Origin: Streptomyces paludis
GTDB lineage: Bacteria > Actinomycetota > Actinomycetes > Streptomycetales > Streptomycetaceae
Assembly: GCF_003344965.1 (NCBI RefSeq)
Contig: NZ_CP031194.1
Location: 7,750,001-7,814,000 of the forward strand
Direction: 5' to 3'
Length of the DNA stretch: 64,000 nucleotides
The stretch's first letter is position 1. Each line of letters opens with the position of its first letter. A model generated the notes under the pieces. It had not been told where the DNA came from and did not search any database. It saw nothing but the letters and a program-made list of their open reading frames with translations. This document shows, piece by piece, positions 8,901 to 17,639 of this stretch. The position numbers and the translations under genes were made by a program.

Positions 8901-9824
8901 GCCGCCGACACCGTGACCACGCCGCTGACCCGCCCGCTCGGCGTCACCGCTGTCACCAACCCGCTGCCGGCCGGTGGCGGGGCCGACCCGGACGGGCTGC
9001 GGCAGACCCGGCGGCAGACTCCGCTCGCGGTGGCGGCGTTGGACCGGCTGGTCGGGATCACCGACTACGAGGACTTCACCAGGTCGCGGGCCGGGATCGG
9101 CCGGGCCGCGGCACGGCGGATCTTCGGCGGTCGCGAGCTGATGCACGTCACCATCGCGGGCGCCGGTGACATCACCCTCGACGAGGACGGCGAGGTCGTC
9201 CGGTCGCTGCGCTCCGCGCTCGCACTGTACGGCGACCCGCAGCTGCCGGTCCGGGTCGACGTGCGTGAACTGGTGCTGCTGGTGATGTCGGCCGGGCTGA
9301 AGATCGCGCCGGATCAGTCCTACGACCTGGTGGAGCCGAAGGTACGGCGCGCGCTGCTGGAACGGCTCGGGTTCGACAGCCGCGAGCTGGGCCAGCCGGC
9401 ATACCTGTCCGAGGCGATCGCCGCCGCGCAGGCGGTGCCGGGCGTCGAGTACGTCGATGTGGACGTTTTCGCCGGTGTCCCGGGCAGCATGACGCCGGCC
9501 GGGCTGCAGAAGCTGGCGTCCACGCTGACCACGCCGAACCCGATGGTGCCGGCCAGGCAGGCGTCGTACACGGTCGAGTACCACGACGTACGGCCGCCCG
9601 CCGGCAGCCAACCCGCTTCGTACAGCGAGTCGTTGACGCTGGTCGCCGCGCGCAACGGCATCTCGGTTGCCGAGCTGCTCCGGCTGAACCCCGGGCTGCC
9701 ACCGGCCGAGCCGCTGCCGGCGGGCACCCGTGTTGTGGTGTTCGCGGGTATCCGGCCCGCGCAGCTGGTGCGGCTGTCACCCGCTGTCCCGACCACTTTG
9801 ATCCTGAAGGAGGTACGCCGATGA
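5979..9824 (+). CDS. Very large baseplate protein (Afp12-like) with C-terminal LysM
   Basis: The ATG at 5979 overlaps the upstream stop (ATGA) and yields 1,281 residues. The frame is open further upstream, but that part lies inside the preceding gene. The N-terminus is Cys-rich (MSEGCRCGAGSGDCC). A wedge motif at about 70-90 (LSWLDAWAVLGDLLGFHTERV) parallels that of the previous protein. Near residue 940 comes MVGFGDGVHGARLP, then GTGAAGNVAADTV, the same gpJ-type motif as its neighbour, so the two are related. Residues about 1,214-1,259 form a LysM-like domain (LVAARNGISVAELLRLNPGL). It should be the second wedge protein of the injection-system baseplate. The stop overlaps the next ATG. Confidence 0.88.
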   Translation: MSEGCRCGAGSGDCCTGIEPRTPFGRANSPGLPQIAYRTGDHHAFWSSMLARLSSPAYPELRDLLVRTPDDAALSWLDAWAVLGDLLGFHTERVANEGYLRTATRADSLLLFGRLVGHTPRPGVGAGVYLAYRVDRDRAVTVPAGSRAQSVPGTDQEPQSFETVEDLAARAAWNDLKVRLRRPYPVRLRADRTIDRREVHLAGAGARLQTGDRLLFVFGTEPGRQALDVVQASTVDEAQGITSVLMPGAKLPTFTALQDRFRDTVAELLEDDKYRTSRIVRRYVDAVLVPLRDRLPSEPDPTESVPVILADRDEDGGDPDAITTPTGFARALNNALQLLEESLAAAAPYPAVHDFLTALRTDLTGIRTQAGRLEPEQDRPTDEDETLFDKLALARFVATGNGATGNGSRGAQPAEDDPALLGLAALIGSLRKPLTPQPSSARALRLDPADVFGTGSDAGVRLLTALDPRLASLYEAWRNVNLTKPLPLAGLQTMRTVATPFGATAPLQPDYADNGRIVGHIEWPLTGSKSLTFTVEYDDGEPKTLIARWIESGSPVGESKDLPFDGSIRVGPLEVRVTTTTPDDTPATVALRCWGNDIARAVTFTGPKPHSGTPYGKSTVEVAPTFGADPASVGKDLEPGEEETTTHGGVNVVLGRAERADDPDRVTVALTTTGTVSPKVLLLDAVYPGIGPESWVVIERPGAVPSLQKLITRVETARVVSQADFGITGKVTELTLADAWLGPQDTQLSQIRRTTVYAGGEPLTVATEPIPDDVAGGVVELAELYDELEPGRWVIVAGERTDIPDTPGVKAAELAMVSGVSHAVDPAKPGDPVHTTITLAGPLAYTYRRTTVTIHGNVVRADAGATRDEPIGSGDAGQAGQTFTLFAAPLTWLPADNPRGARSTLQVRVDGVLWQEVDSLAGQPPTAKVYVTSTGEGGRTMVGFGDGVHGARLPTGHENVRARYRVGTGAAGNVAADTVTTPLTRPLGVTAVTNPLPAGGGADPDGLRQTRRQTPLAVAALDRLVGITDYEDFTRSRAGIGRAAARRIFGGRELMHVTIAGAGDITLDEDGEVVRSLRSALALYGDPQLPVRVDVRELVLLVMSAGLKIAPDQSYDLVEPKVRRALLERLGFDSRELGQPAYLSEAIAAAQAVPGVEYVDVDVFAGVPGSMTPAGLQKLASTLTTPNPMVPARQASYTVEYHDVRPPAGSQPASYSESLTLVAARNGISVAELLRLNPGLPPAEPLPAGTRVVVFAGIRPAQLVRLSPAVPTTLILKEVRR

Positions 9825-12025
9825 GCCGCACGCCGGACCGGCTGAGCGAGCTGATCGCGCTGCACATCCGCAAGACCGATGCCGAGAACGGGTCCGCGCT
9901 GCGGGCGCTGCTCGCGGTGATCGGCGAGCAGGTCGACCTGGTGCAGAGCGACCTGGAGCGGCTGTACGACAACTGGTTCGTGGAGACCGCCGAGAGCTGG
10001 GCGATTCCCTATCTGGGCGACCTGGTGGGCTACCGGCTCCTGCCCGGCCACGAGGAGGCGCTCGCGACGGCGACCACGGACCGGTTGGTGGCCCGGCTGG
10101 CACCGCGGCGGGACGTCGCCGCGACAGTGGGGTCGAGACGGCGCAAGGGGACGCTGCCGATGCTGGAGGAGCTCGCGTCATCGGTGGCGGACTGGCCGTC
10201 GCGGGCGGTCGAGTTCCATCGGCTGCTGCTGCGCGACCAGCCGATCAGGCTGTACCCGTCCTCGGACGAGGCCGCGGCGCGCCGGGCGCGGGCGGCGCCG
10301 GGGCTGGTCGACGTACGCGACGACGCGGAACTGGTGGGGATCGGTGGGCCGTTCGAGACGCAGGGCCACCTCGCCGAGGCCGCGCGCATCAGCTCGTCGC
10401 GGCGGCAGGGACGGTACCGTCCGGCGAACGTCGGAGTGTACGTGTGGCGGCTGAAGCCACAGCCGCTGACGTACGCCCCGGCGTACTGCATCGACCGGGC
10501 GCGCCATCAGTTCACGTTCTCGATCCTCGGCAACGATGTGCCGCTGGCGACGAAGCCGGTGCCCGAGCCCTCGTCGGAGCACATCGCGGGACGGGAGCAC
10601 GTGCCGGCGCCGATCACCCGGCGCGAGCTCGCCGACCGCCTGCCGGACTTCTACGGCAGGGACAAGAGCTTCGCGATCTGGCGTGACGGGCAGCCGGACC
10701 CGGTGCCGGTGAGCGACATTGTGGTGGCCGACCTGTCCGGCTGGTTCTACCGGGCGCGGCGCGGCCAGGTGGTCGTGGACCCGGAGCTCGGGCGGATCGT
10801 GTTCGGGGCGCGGTCGGCGCCGCGGCGCGGCGTGTGGGTGAGCTACCACTTCCTGCAGCCGTCCGCACTCGGCGGCGGGGAGTACCCGCGGGATCTGACG
10901 ACGCCGGGCGCAGCGAAGGTGTACCGGGTGGGGCCGCAGGAGGAGTTCGAGCGGATCCAGCTGGCCTACGCGGCGTGGCAGCGCGACAACGCTGATGGAG
11001 CCCAGCCGGAGGCGGTGATCGAGATCGCGGACTCCGGTGCGTACCAGGAGCAGCTGGAGTTCGTGCTGGCGCCGGGGGACCGGCTGGAGATCCGCGGCGC
11101 CGAGCGGAAGCGGCCGGTACTGCGGCTGCTGGACTGGTACAGCAACCGGCCGGACTCGCTGCTGATCCGGGCGCTCTGCGCGAAGGAGGGCGACGACCGG
11201 CCGCCGCCGCGGTTCGTGCTCGACGGGTTACTGATCACCGGCCGTGGGGTCAGCGTGACCGGGCCGATGGGTGCGGTCGTCGTACGGCACTCGACGCTGG
11301 TGCCCGGGTGGTCGCCGGAGCCGCGCTGCCGTCCCACGCACCCGCAGGAGCCCAGCCTGGTGCTGGAGAACACCACGGCATGCGTGGAGATCGCGAACAG
11401 CGTCGTCGGATCGATCCTGGTGGTGAACGACGAGGTCGGGACCGACCCCCTCAGGGTGTGCGTCACCGACTCGGTGCTGGACGCGACCGGTGCGGACCGC
11501 GAGGTGGTGTCGGCACCGGAGTGCCGGCACGCGCACGCGGAGCTGACGGTGCGGCGCTCGACAGTGATCGGCGAAGTGCACGCGCACGCGGTCCGGCTGG
11601 GCGAGAACGCGGTCTTCGACGGCCTGATGCACGTCGCGCGGCGGGGGATCGGATGCCTGCGGTTCTGCTACGTTCCGCCGGGGTCGCGGACGCCGCGCCG
11701 GTACCACTGCCAGCCGGACATGGTCGGGGAGGACCTGCGGCGGCTCGCCGAGTCCGGTGACGTGGACCCGGCCGACCTGCCGCGGCTGCGCTCGCTGGAG
11801 GCCGCGCGGGTGAGGCCACGGTTCACCAGCCGACGGTACGGGACGCCTGCCTACCTCCAGCTTGCGCTGTCGTGCGCGGCGGAGATCGGCCGGGGCGCGG
11901 ACGACGGCTCCGAGCTGGGGGTGCTGCACGACCTGTTCCAGCCTCAGAGGGAGGACAACCTGCGGGCGCGGCTCGCGGAGTTCTCACCCGTCGGCATGGA
12001 CGCCGGGATCGCCGTAGTCAACTGA
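9821..12025 (+). CDS. Phage tail protein I-like baseplate protein
   Basis: This 734-residue protein begins LSELIALHIRKTDAENG. The segment DLERLYDNWFVETAESWAIP followed by YLGDLVGYRLL marks the tail protein I/gpI-like family of injection-system baseplates. The middle (about 380-640) has short repetitive strands around HSTLVPGW, CVEIANSVVGSILVV and LTVRRSTVIGEVHA, suggesting a parallel beta-helix, often a fibre or receptor-facing fold. The ATG overlaps the preceding stop by 4 bases. The DUF6519-type gene follows after 32 bases. A link to fibre attachment is inferred from fold and position. Confidence 0.82.
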   Translation: MSRTPDRLSELIALHIRKTDAENGSALRALLAVIGEQVDLVQSDLERLYDNWFVETAESWAIPYLGDLVGYRLLPGHEEALATATTDRLVARLAPRRDVAATVGSRRRKGTLPMLEELASSVADWPSRAVEFHRLLLRDQPIRLYPSSDEAAARRARAAPGLVDVRDDAELVGIGGPFETQGHLAEAARISSSRRQGRYRPANVGVYVWRLKPQPLTYAPAYCIDRARHQFTFSILGNDVPLATKPVPEPSSEHIAGREHVPAPITRRELADRLPDFYGRDKSFAIWRDGQPDPVPVSDIVVADLSGWFYRARRGQVVVDPELGRIVFGARSAPRRGVWVSYHFLQPSALGGGEYPRDLTTPGAAKVYRVGPQEEFERIQLAYAAWQRDNADGAQPEAVIEIADSGAYQEQLEFVLAPGDRLEIRGAERKRPVLRLLDWYSNRPDSLLIRALCAKEGDDRPPPRFVLDGLLITGRGVSVTGPMGAVVVRHSTLVPGWSPEPRCRPTHPQEPSLVLENTTACVEIANSVVGSILVVNDEVGTDPLRVCVTDSVLDATGADREVVSAPECRHAHAELTVRRSTVIGEVHAHAVRLGENAVFDGLMHVARRGIGCLRFCYVPPGSRTPRRYHCQPDMVGEDLRRLAESGDVDPADLPRLRSLEAARVRPRFTSRRYGTPAYLQLALSCAAEIGRGADDGSELGVLHDLFQPQREDNLRARLAEFSPVGMDAGIAVVN

Positions 12026-12057
12026 CACAGCGTCAATTCATTGCTCGGGAGGGAAAG

Positions 12058-13530
12058 ATGCACGGCGATTTCTCGCGCCGGACGTACCGGCCGGAGGAGC
12101 ACTATGTCGCGGTGGCCAGCCAGCAGGGACGGGTGCTGCTGGACGCCGAGTCCAACGAGCAGGCCGATCTCGGTCTGTCGGCCGATCGGTCACTGGCCGC
12201 CGACCTGATCGGCCGGCACGGCGGGCCCGGTGACGGCTTCAGAATCGAGTACAGCGCGGAGTCCGAGGGCGAGAAGGCCTCGCTCACGATCGCGGCCGGC
12301 CGGTACTACGTGGACGGCATTGCGGTCGACGCCACCCGCCCGGAGCCGCTGCCGGCGGTGGACGAGTACGGCGGCCGGCCGACAGACGCCGGCCACGACC
12401 ACGCCGGGCACGCTCTCCCGGACACCGCCGCGAAGAAACCCGTCGTGGGGCAGAGGACGGCGTCCGCGAAGGCCGAGGCGACGGCCGACGAAGGCACGGA
12501 AGCCGGCCGGTGGACGTACTGGGACCAGCCGTACGCCTACCGCGACCTCGAACGGGACGCCGACGAGCTGCCGTCCGGCCCGTTCCTGGCCTACCTGCGG
12601 GTGCACGACCGGCTGGTGACGGCCGTGCAGGACCCGCTGCTTCGGGAGACCGCGCTCGGTTCCGCGCTGCCCGACACCACGGCGCGGGTGCGGGTCGACT
12701 GGGAGGTGCTGCCGCTGGAGCTGCAGAGGAGCCGGCAGCGTGATCCCGCGAGGGCGTTCGCCGAGTGGGTCGCCACGCAGCAGGACCGCACCTGTCGGCT
12801 CGCCGCGCGCGCCGAGCGGCCGGCGCGGGTCGAGGACGATCCGTGCCTGGTCGCGCCGGACGCGCGGTACCGGGGACCGGAGAACCAGCTGTACCGGGTG
12901 GAGATCCACCGCGGCGGCGAGGCCGGAGAGGCGTCGTACAAGTGGTCGCGTGAGAACGGATCGGTGGTACTGCCGCTGACCGGAATCGACGACGCATGGG
13001 CCACCCTGGAGGCGCTGGGCCGCGACGGCAAGTTCGACCTGGACATCGGCACCTTCGTCGAGGTCTGTGATGACGCGTCCGTCGGGCGCGGTGAGATCTT
13101 CGACCTTCTCCAGGTGGTCGAGGTGGACCTGCCCGGACGGCGTGTACGCCTGTCGGCAGAACCGGACCGCACGGTCGGACGGCATCGCGGGCGCCATCCC
13201 CACCTGCGGCGCTGGGACCAGCCGGAGCGGCGTCGACGCGGCGCGCCCAGGCTGGAGGGCGGCGCGGTGAAGCTGGTAGAGGGCGAGTGGATCGACCTGG
13301 AGGACGGGGCGCAGGTCTACTTCGCGCCCTGCGGGCAGTACGCGTCCGGCGACTACTGGACCTTCGCCGCCCGCACCATCACCGGCGCCGTCGAGTGGCC
13401 CACGGACGCGGCGGGGCGGCCGCTGCTGGCATGTCCGGAAGGCGTCGCCTACCACTATGCGCCGCTGGCGTGGATCAGCGGCGGCAACGCCTTGGACCTA
13501 CGGAAGGTTTTCAAACAGCTCACGGCATGA
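12058..13530 (+). CDS. DUF6519-type injection-system protein
   Basis: The ATG at 12058 follows GGGAGGGAAAG and gives 490 residues. The N-terminus MHGDFSRRTYRPEEHYVAVA then QQGRVLLDAESNEQADL is the hallmark of the DUF6519 family found beside contractile injection baseplates. The segment NQLYRVEIHRGGEAGEASYK then WSRENGSVVLPL is typical of the middle part. The C-terminus (HYAPLAWI, ALDLRKVFKQL) looks natural. The function is not established; the position suggests a baseplate, fibre or cargo-associated role. An Ala/Lys/Thr-rich patch (about 125-145) may be a linker. This is the last gene of the locus; decayed DNA follows. Confidence 0.8.
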   Translation: MHGDFSRRTYRPEEHYVAVASQQGRVLLDAESNEQADLGLSADRSLAADLIGRHGGPGDGFRIEYSAESEGEKASLTIAAGRYYVDGIAVDATRPEPLPAVDEYGGRPTDAGHDHAGHALPDTAAKKPVVGQRTASAKAEATADEGTEAGRWTYWDQPYAYRDLERDADELPSGPFLAYLRVHDRLVTAVQDPLLRETALGSALPDTTARVRVDWEVLPLELQRSRQRDPARAFAEWVATQQDRTCRLAARAERPARVEDDPCLVAPDARYRGPENQLYRVEIHRGGEAGEASYKWSRENGSVVLPLTGIDDAWATLEALGRDGKFDLDIGTFVEVCDDASVGRGEIFDLLQVVEVDLPGRRVRLSAEPDRTVGRHRGRHPHLRRWDQPERRRRGAPRLEGGAVKLVEGEWIDLEDGAQVYFAPCGQYASGDYWTFAARTITGAVEWPTDAAGRPLLACPEGVAYHYAPLAWISGGNALDLRKVFKQLTA

Positions 13531-13579
13531 CCTGCCACAGCCGCAGATGAGTCCCGCGTCCACGGCTGTGTCTGACGGC

Positions 13580-13720
13580 ACTGGCCTGTGCGAGTTCGAT
13601 CTGGAGGCTGACGATCGCAGAGGCGTTCTCCGCCAGGCCGGGGGCGTGTACCAGTTCCGGTACGCCCGGCTGCAAGGACAACTCGCCACCCGCCCGGGAA
13701 CGTCAGAGGCGTCTCCTTGA
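13580..13720 (+). pseudogene. C-terminal fragment resembling NACHT/ATPase-type actinobacterial proteins
   Basis: The frame ending at the TGA 13718-13720 encodes DRRGVLRQAGGVYQFRYARL followed by QGQLATR. That string closely resembles the C-terminal end (RRGVLRQ, then YQFRH and LQ) of large Streptomyces NTPase/NACHT-type proteins, as I recall the family. No upstream NTPase part is present, so it is a remnant if the match is right. The bases between the DUF6519 stop and this fragment, and from 13721 to 13961, hold nothing else I can support. Confidence 0.4.
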
Positions 13721-13961
13721 CCACGGGACGGCCTGACGCCGGGCGAACCGGACGGACGCCCCGGCTCCTTCCCGCTGCTGGCTGGCGTACGGCTCACCGA
13801 CCACTGCCAGCGGCACCGTGGGGCCGGCACCCATCTGCGCCTTCGGGCAATACCTGGCTCACATGGCGCAGACGCCTTCGCACGTGTCGAGGACATGAAT
13901 CCGAGCGAGCCGAGTACGACACCGATTGCCACATCTGCATTGACGATCCGGCCGGCCCGGC

Positions 13962-16330
13962 TCAGCGCGTGGTGCCGAGCCGGGCCGCCGCAAGGTATTC
14001 CGGGTGCAGCGGGCCGAGGGTCGAGGCGAGTGCGGCGAGTGCTCGCCGGACCCGGGGGACGGTTGCCGGGCTGGAGGTGGTGGCGAAGGCGTTGAGATGA
14101 CGGAGGACCAGTCTGTCGGGGTGCTCGGGCCCGATGGTGTCCGGTGCGGCGGCGAGCGCGGGCGCGGAGAGGGCGGCGACCTGGTCCGGATGGCCGGAGC
14201 CGAGCGCGATCCGCGCCAGAACCGTGCATGCCTGGACGGCGGTCGGATGGCCCGGAGCGTCTTCGGTCAGCGCGGTGGACCACACGTGCTCGGCCAGGTC
14301 GGCTGCTTTCTCGGGCCGTCCGTCGGCGAGCAGGGCGTCGGCGAGGACGACGGCGGTCTGCCGGGTGGTCGGATGCCCGGTGTCAAGGACGGCGAGCGCG
14401 TCTTCGTAAGCCTGCCGGGCGTGCCCGACCGCGACCGCGGTGCGTCCGGCGCGCCGGCAGGTGACGGCGAGGTTGGCTCGGGCCCAGACGGTGCTCGGAT
14501 GCCGCGGTCCGTTGACGCGTTCGCGCCGGGCCAGCACGTCCTCCTCGACCGGGATCACCGACTTGGCGAAGCCAGCGCGTGAGCGCATGGCGGCGAGGTT
14601 GCCGGTCAGCGGCCAGGACGCGGGGGTCGTCGGGCCCCAGCGCCGCGCGCCGCGCGGACTGGACGGGATCCAGCAGGGCGGCGGCGGCCGCGAACCGGCC
14701 GGCCCGGTGAGTTGCCGCCGCGAGGTCCGCCCGGGCGGTGAGGCTGTCGGTGTGGTCCGGCCCCCACAGCCGCTCACGGATGTCGAGTAGCTCGTGCTGG
14801 AGTGTCAGCGCCTCACCGGTCCGGCCGAGGCGGCCGAGCATGATCGCAATGTTGGTCCGGGCGTTGAGGGTGTCCCGCGTTTCCGGCCCGACCCGCTCGG
14901 CGAGTTCCGCCGCGACCCGGCGCATCAGTTTCAGTCCCTGGGCGATGAGACCGGCCTCGTCCAGGGCGAGGGAGAGTTGCAGGCGGAAGTACGAGCGGAC
15001 GGCTGCGTCCAGGGCGGCGGCGTCGGCCCGTGCCACCACGTCCTCAAGCTCCGCAAGCATGTCGGCGGGCCGCCCGGCCGAGCCCAGCGCGCGGGCCCGG
15101 TCGCAGCGGTTCGTCAGTATGGACTGGTGGCCGGGCCCGAGGAGCTCGGTGGCGAGTTCCACATTACGGCCGTGCAACTCGGCGGCGGCCCGGCTGTCGC
15201 TGAGTTCCGACAGGCTGTGGGCGAGGTTGTTGCGGGTCAGCCTGGTGTCGGGATGCCCGGGGCCGAGCGCTGTGTCGCGCAGCCCGAGCACCCGCTTCTC
15301 CAGAGCGACCGCCTCGCCCACCTGGTCCGCGTCCCACAGATGCGCCGCGAGGTTGACCTCGGCGGTGAGGGTGTCCGGGTGCTCCGGGCCGAGCAGACCG
15401 CGGCGCCCATCTGCCACCTCCACGGCCAGCGCAAGGGCTTCGTCGAACTGGCCTTCGGCCTTGAGCGCCGCGGCGAGGTTGGCCTTGGCCCGGAGCGTGC
15501 CCGGGTGGCTGAGGCCGTGCAGGCCGGTGAGGTGGCGCAGGACGTCCCGGCCGATCTCGACCGCCTCGGCAGTGCGGCCGATACCTGCCAGGGCGGGTGC
15601 CAGGTTCCCGCGCGCTGATGGTGGCGGGCGCCAGTGGCCCGTGCACCCGCGCGGAACTCTGCGCGATCGCTTCGTCACCGCGGCCGACTGCTCCACCAGC
15701 CCGGCTGCGTAGAGCGCGACACCGAAGTTGACCGCGGCCGACAGGCTCTGCGGATGGTCCTCGCCGTAGCGCTCCACGGCACCCACCAGGGTGGTGTGGG
15801 CGGTCTCGACCGCCCTGGCGGGATCTCCCGCCTCGACGAGCATGTTCCCCGGGTCGCTCCGGGCGAGCAGGACGGTCGGATGGCCGGCGTCGAACACTGC
15901 TTCGACATCGGCCAGTAACCGCTCCTGAACTGCGACCGCCTCGGCCGCGCGGCCCGCCTCGTGAAGGGACCGTGCCAGCCCGGTCCGCAGCGTCAGCACC
16001 AGATGAGCGCCTGACGTGCCGGTCTCCACGGCCCCGGTCCAGCAGCCCCCGGGCCAGGTCGAGGGCCTCGGCGTGCAGGCCGAGCTTGGACAGCCCGGCG
16101 GCGAGGTTCGAACCGGCGGTCAGCGCGATCGGGTGGTCCGCTCCGAGCGCCTCGGCCGCGTCGGCGGCGATCGCGCGGAACTCGTCGACGGCCTCCGTCA
16201 CGCGTCCGCAGCCCTGCAGGGAGAGCGCCGCGTTGTTGCGGCTGTTCAAGGTGCTCGGATGGGTGAGGCCCAGGGTGGCGGCCTGAACTGCCAGGACGGC
16301 ACGGTTCCCGGCGAGGACCAGACACCGCTA
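13962..16330 (-). pseudogene. Tetratricopeptide-repeat protein, frameshifted and 5'-truncated
   Basis: Read on the minus strand this is one kinesin-light-chain-type TPR protein with recurring units such as GPEHPDTLTAEVNLAAHLWD and HPSTVWARANLAVTCRRAGR. The coding thread changes frame near 16,030, near 15,660 and back near 15,615, and again near 14,620. Its 5' end runs into a stop at 16328-16330, directly beside another gene's truncated 5' end on the plus strand. The C-terminus LHPEYLAAARLG at 13962 looks natural. Intact relatives usually have an N-terminal NB-ARC/NTPase or effector domain, which is missing here. TPR proteins of this type act in signalling, but this copy is not expected to be functional. 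Confidence 0.8.
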
Positions 16331-16613
16331 CACCCAGCTCTGCTCCGAGCTGCCATGGTCGGTCGAGCCGATGCCCGGCTGGCAGAACGAGACGCAGAAC
16401 AGCTCCTCCAAGCCGGACAGCCCCGGATACACCGATGAGCAGCAGCAGGTGACCGACCTGCGGCGCCGACTGGCCGACCTGTCAGCCGCAGTGATCACAC
16501 ACGAGTTCTGGGAAGGACTGGACGACGTGGTGGCCGCCCGGATGGCGCTGAAGCAGACCGCGCACAACAGCCCGGTCGAGTCACGCGAGGCAGGACAGGC
16601 TCCGACGCCGTAG
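16323..16613 (+). pseudogene. C-terminal fragment of an unidentified actinobacterial protein
   Basis: The frame through 16326-16613 encodes RYTQLCSELPWSVEPMPGWQ, then SPGYTDEQQQVTDLRRRLAD and HEFWEGLDDVVAARMALKQ. This looks like the conserved C-terminal half of a small Streptomyces protein of unknown function. No start or upstream half is recognisable: to the left the frame enters the TPR remnant on the other strand at about 16,323. An internal ATG at 16371 could start a shorter product but would split the conserved part. The stretch 16614-16856 downstream holds no gene. Confidence 0.5.
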
Positions 16614-16856
16614 CCTGCGCCGTATGCACATGGGCCCCGAACCGGCCGTACGGTCCCCGAGACCGACGTTGTCCACGATGCACCGGCCTCGATCAAGCAG
16701 GTCCCCCGCGCCCAGCACCGCCTCCAGGCCGCCGCGACCGAGGCCGCCGCCCAGCCGGCGGCGGCTGGGCGGCGCGTTCCACGGCCCTGCAAAAAGGCCC
16801 CTGCTCCTGCCAGTGGAAACCGGGGGCGCGGGGGCCTGCTCGTGCGTGGCGGGGTG

Positions 16857-17417
16857 CTACCTGCGGACCAGGGATCCGGGGTCGAACTCGATCGGGAACG
16901 GCTCGTCGAGGCGGGCGACGGCGCCCGTCAGGAACGGCGGCTGGTCGGCGTACGTACCCTGGAGGCGGCCGACCAGGAGCCGCGGTGCGGGCTCCAGCTC
17001 GATGCGCCAGTAGTACTCGATACCCGCCGCCGCGTACAGCGATGGCTTCAGCTTGCGGTCGGCGACCCGGGGCGACGGCGAGGCGATCTCCACCACGGCG
17101 AGCACATCGTGTGCAGAGACGGCGACGCCCGATTCCGCGGCGGCCGCCGCGTCGACGATCGCGAGATCGGGGATCAGCATGCCGTCCGGGACGACGACGT
17201 TGATCGCCTCGAACACCTCCACCTCGGCGCCCGCCCGCTCGGCGGCCCGCTCCAGCAGAACGTGCAGCCTGTGCGATGCACGCTGATGCGGCAGACCGGG
17301 CGCGGGACTCATCATCAGCGCGCCCCCGACCAGCTCGACACGCTGGGCGGCGTCCTCGGACAACGCAAGGACATCGGCCAGCGTCCACGGTCCGGCGTGG
17401 CTGTAGGAGACATTCAC
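16857..17417 (-). CDS. Uma2-family (DUF820) endonuclease-like protein
   Basis: The start is GTG at 17417, preceded by a strong AGGAGG, giving 186 residues. The protein begins MNVSYSHAGPWTLADVLAL and has the Uma2/DUF820 pattern: DAAQRVELVGGALMMSPAP, PDLAIVD, VVEIASPSPR, then DRKLKPSLYAAAGIEYYW. These supply the Asp, Glu and Lys of a PD-(D/E)XK nuclease fold. Family members are very common in Streptomyces and cyanobacteria, and their biological role is unclear. The gene looks intact although its neighbours are decayed. It is transcribed alone, with 222 bases separating it from the IS110 transposase gene. Confidence 0.87.
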   Translation of the reverse strand: MNVSYSHAGPWTLADVLALSEDAAQRVELVGGALMMSPAPGLPHQRASHRLHVLLERAAERAGAEVEVFEAINVVVPDGMLIPDLAIVDAAAAAESGVAVSAHDVLAVVEIASPSPRVADRKLKPSLYAAAGIEYYWRIELEPAPRLLVGRLQGTYADQPPFLTGAVARLDEPFPIEFDPGSLVRR

Positions 17418-17639
17418 GTTCCTTTCACCTCCTCGCGGGTGGTCTCCAGTGTGACCCGGCCCCGTACCGGATGTCAGCTCCGGCAACCCACCCGGCACGA
17501 TCAGTAGCGGTTTCGTCCGAACCCGTACGGCAGGTCCCGGAGCGCGACCTCATGACGTCGTGCGGGTCGGACAGTCCACGGCGGGATACGTGGAGTTCCT
17601 GCTCGGCCCGCAGGTTGCCCCCGAGGCTGCTATGTCGTG

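Noticed and set aside
13498..14283. A 261-codon frame on the minus strand overlapping the TPR remnant
   Set aside because: Composition is Arg/Pro/Ser-rich, and the TPR reading lies in a different frame in the overlap.
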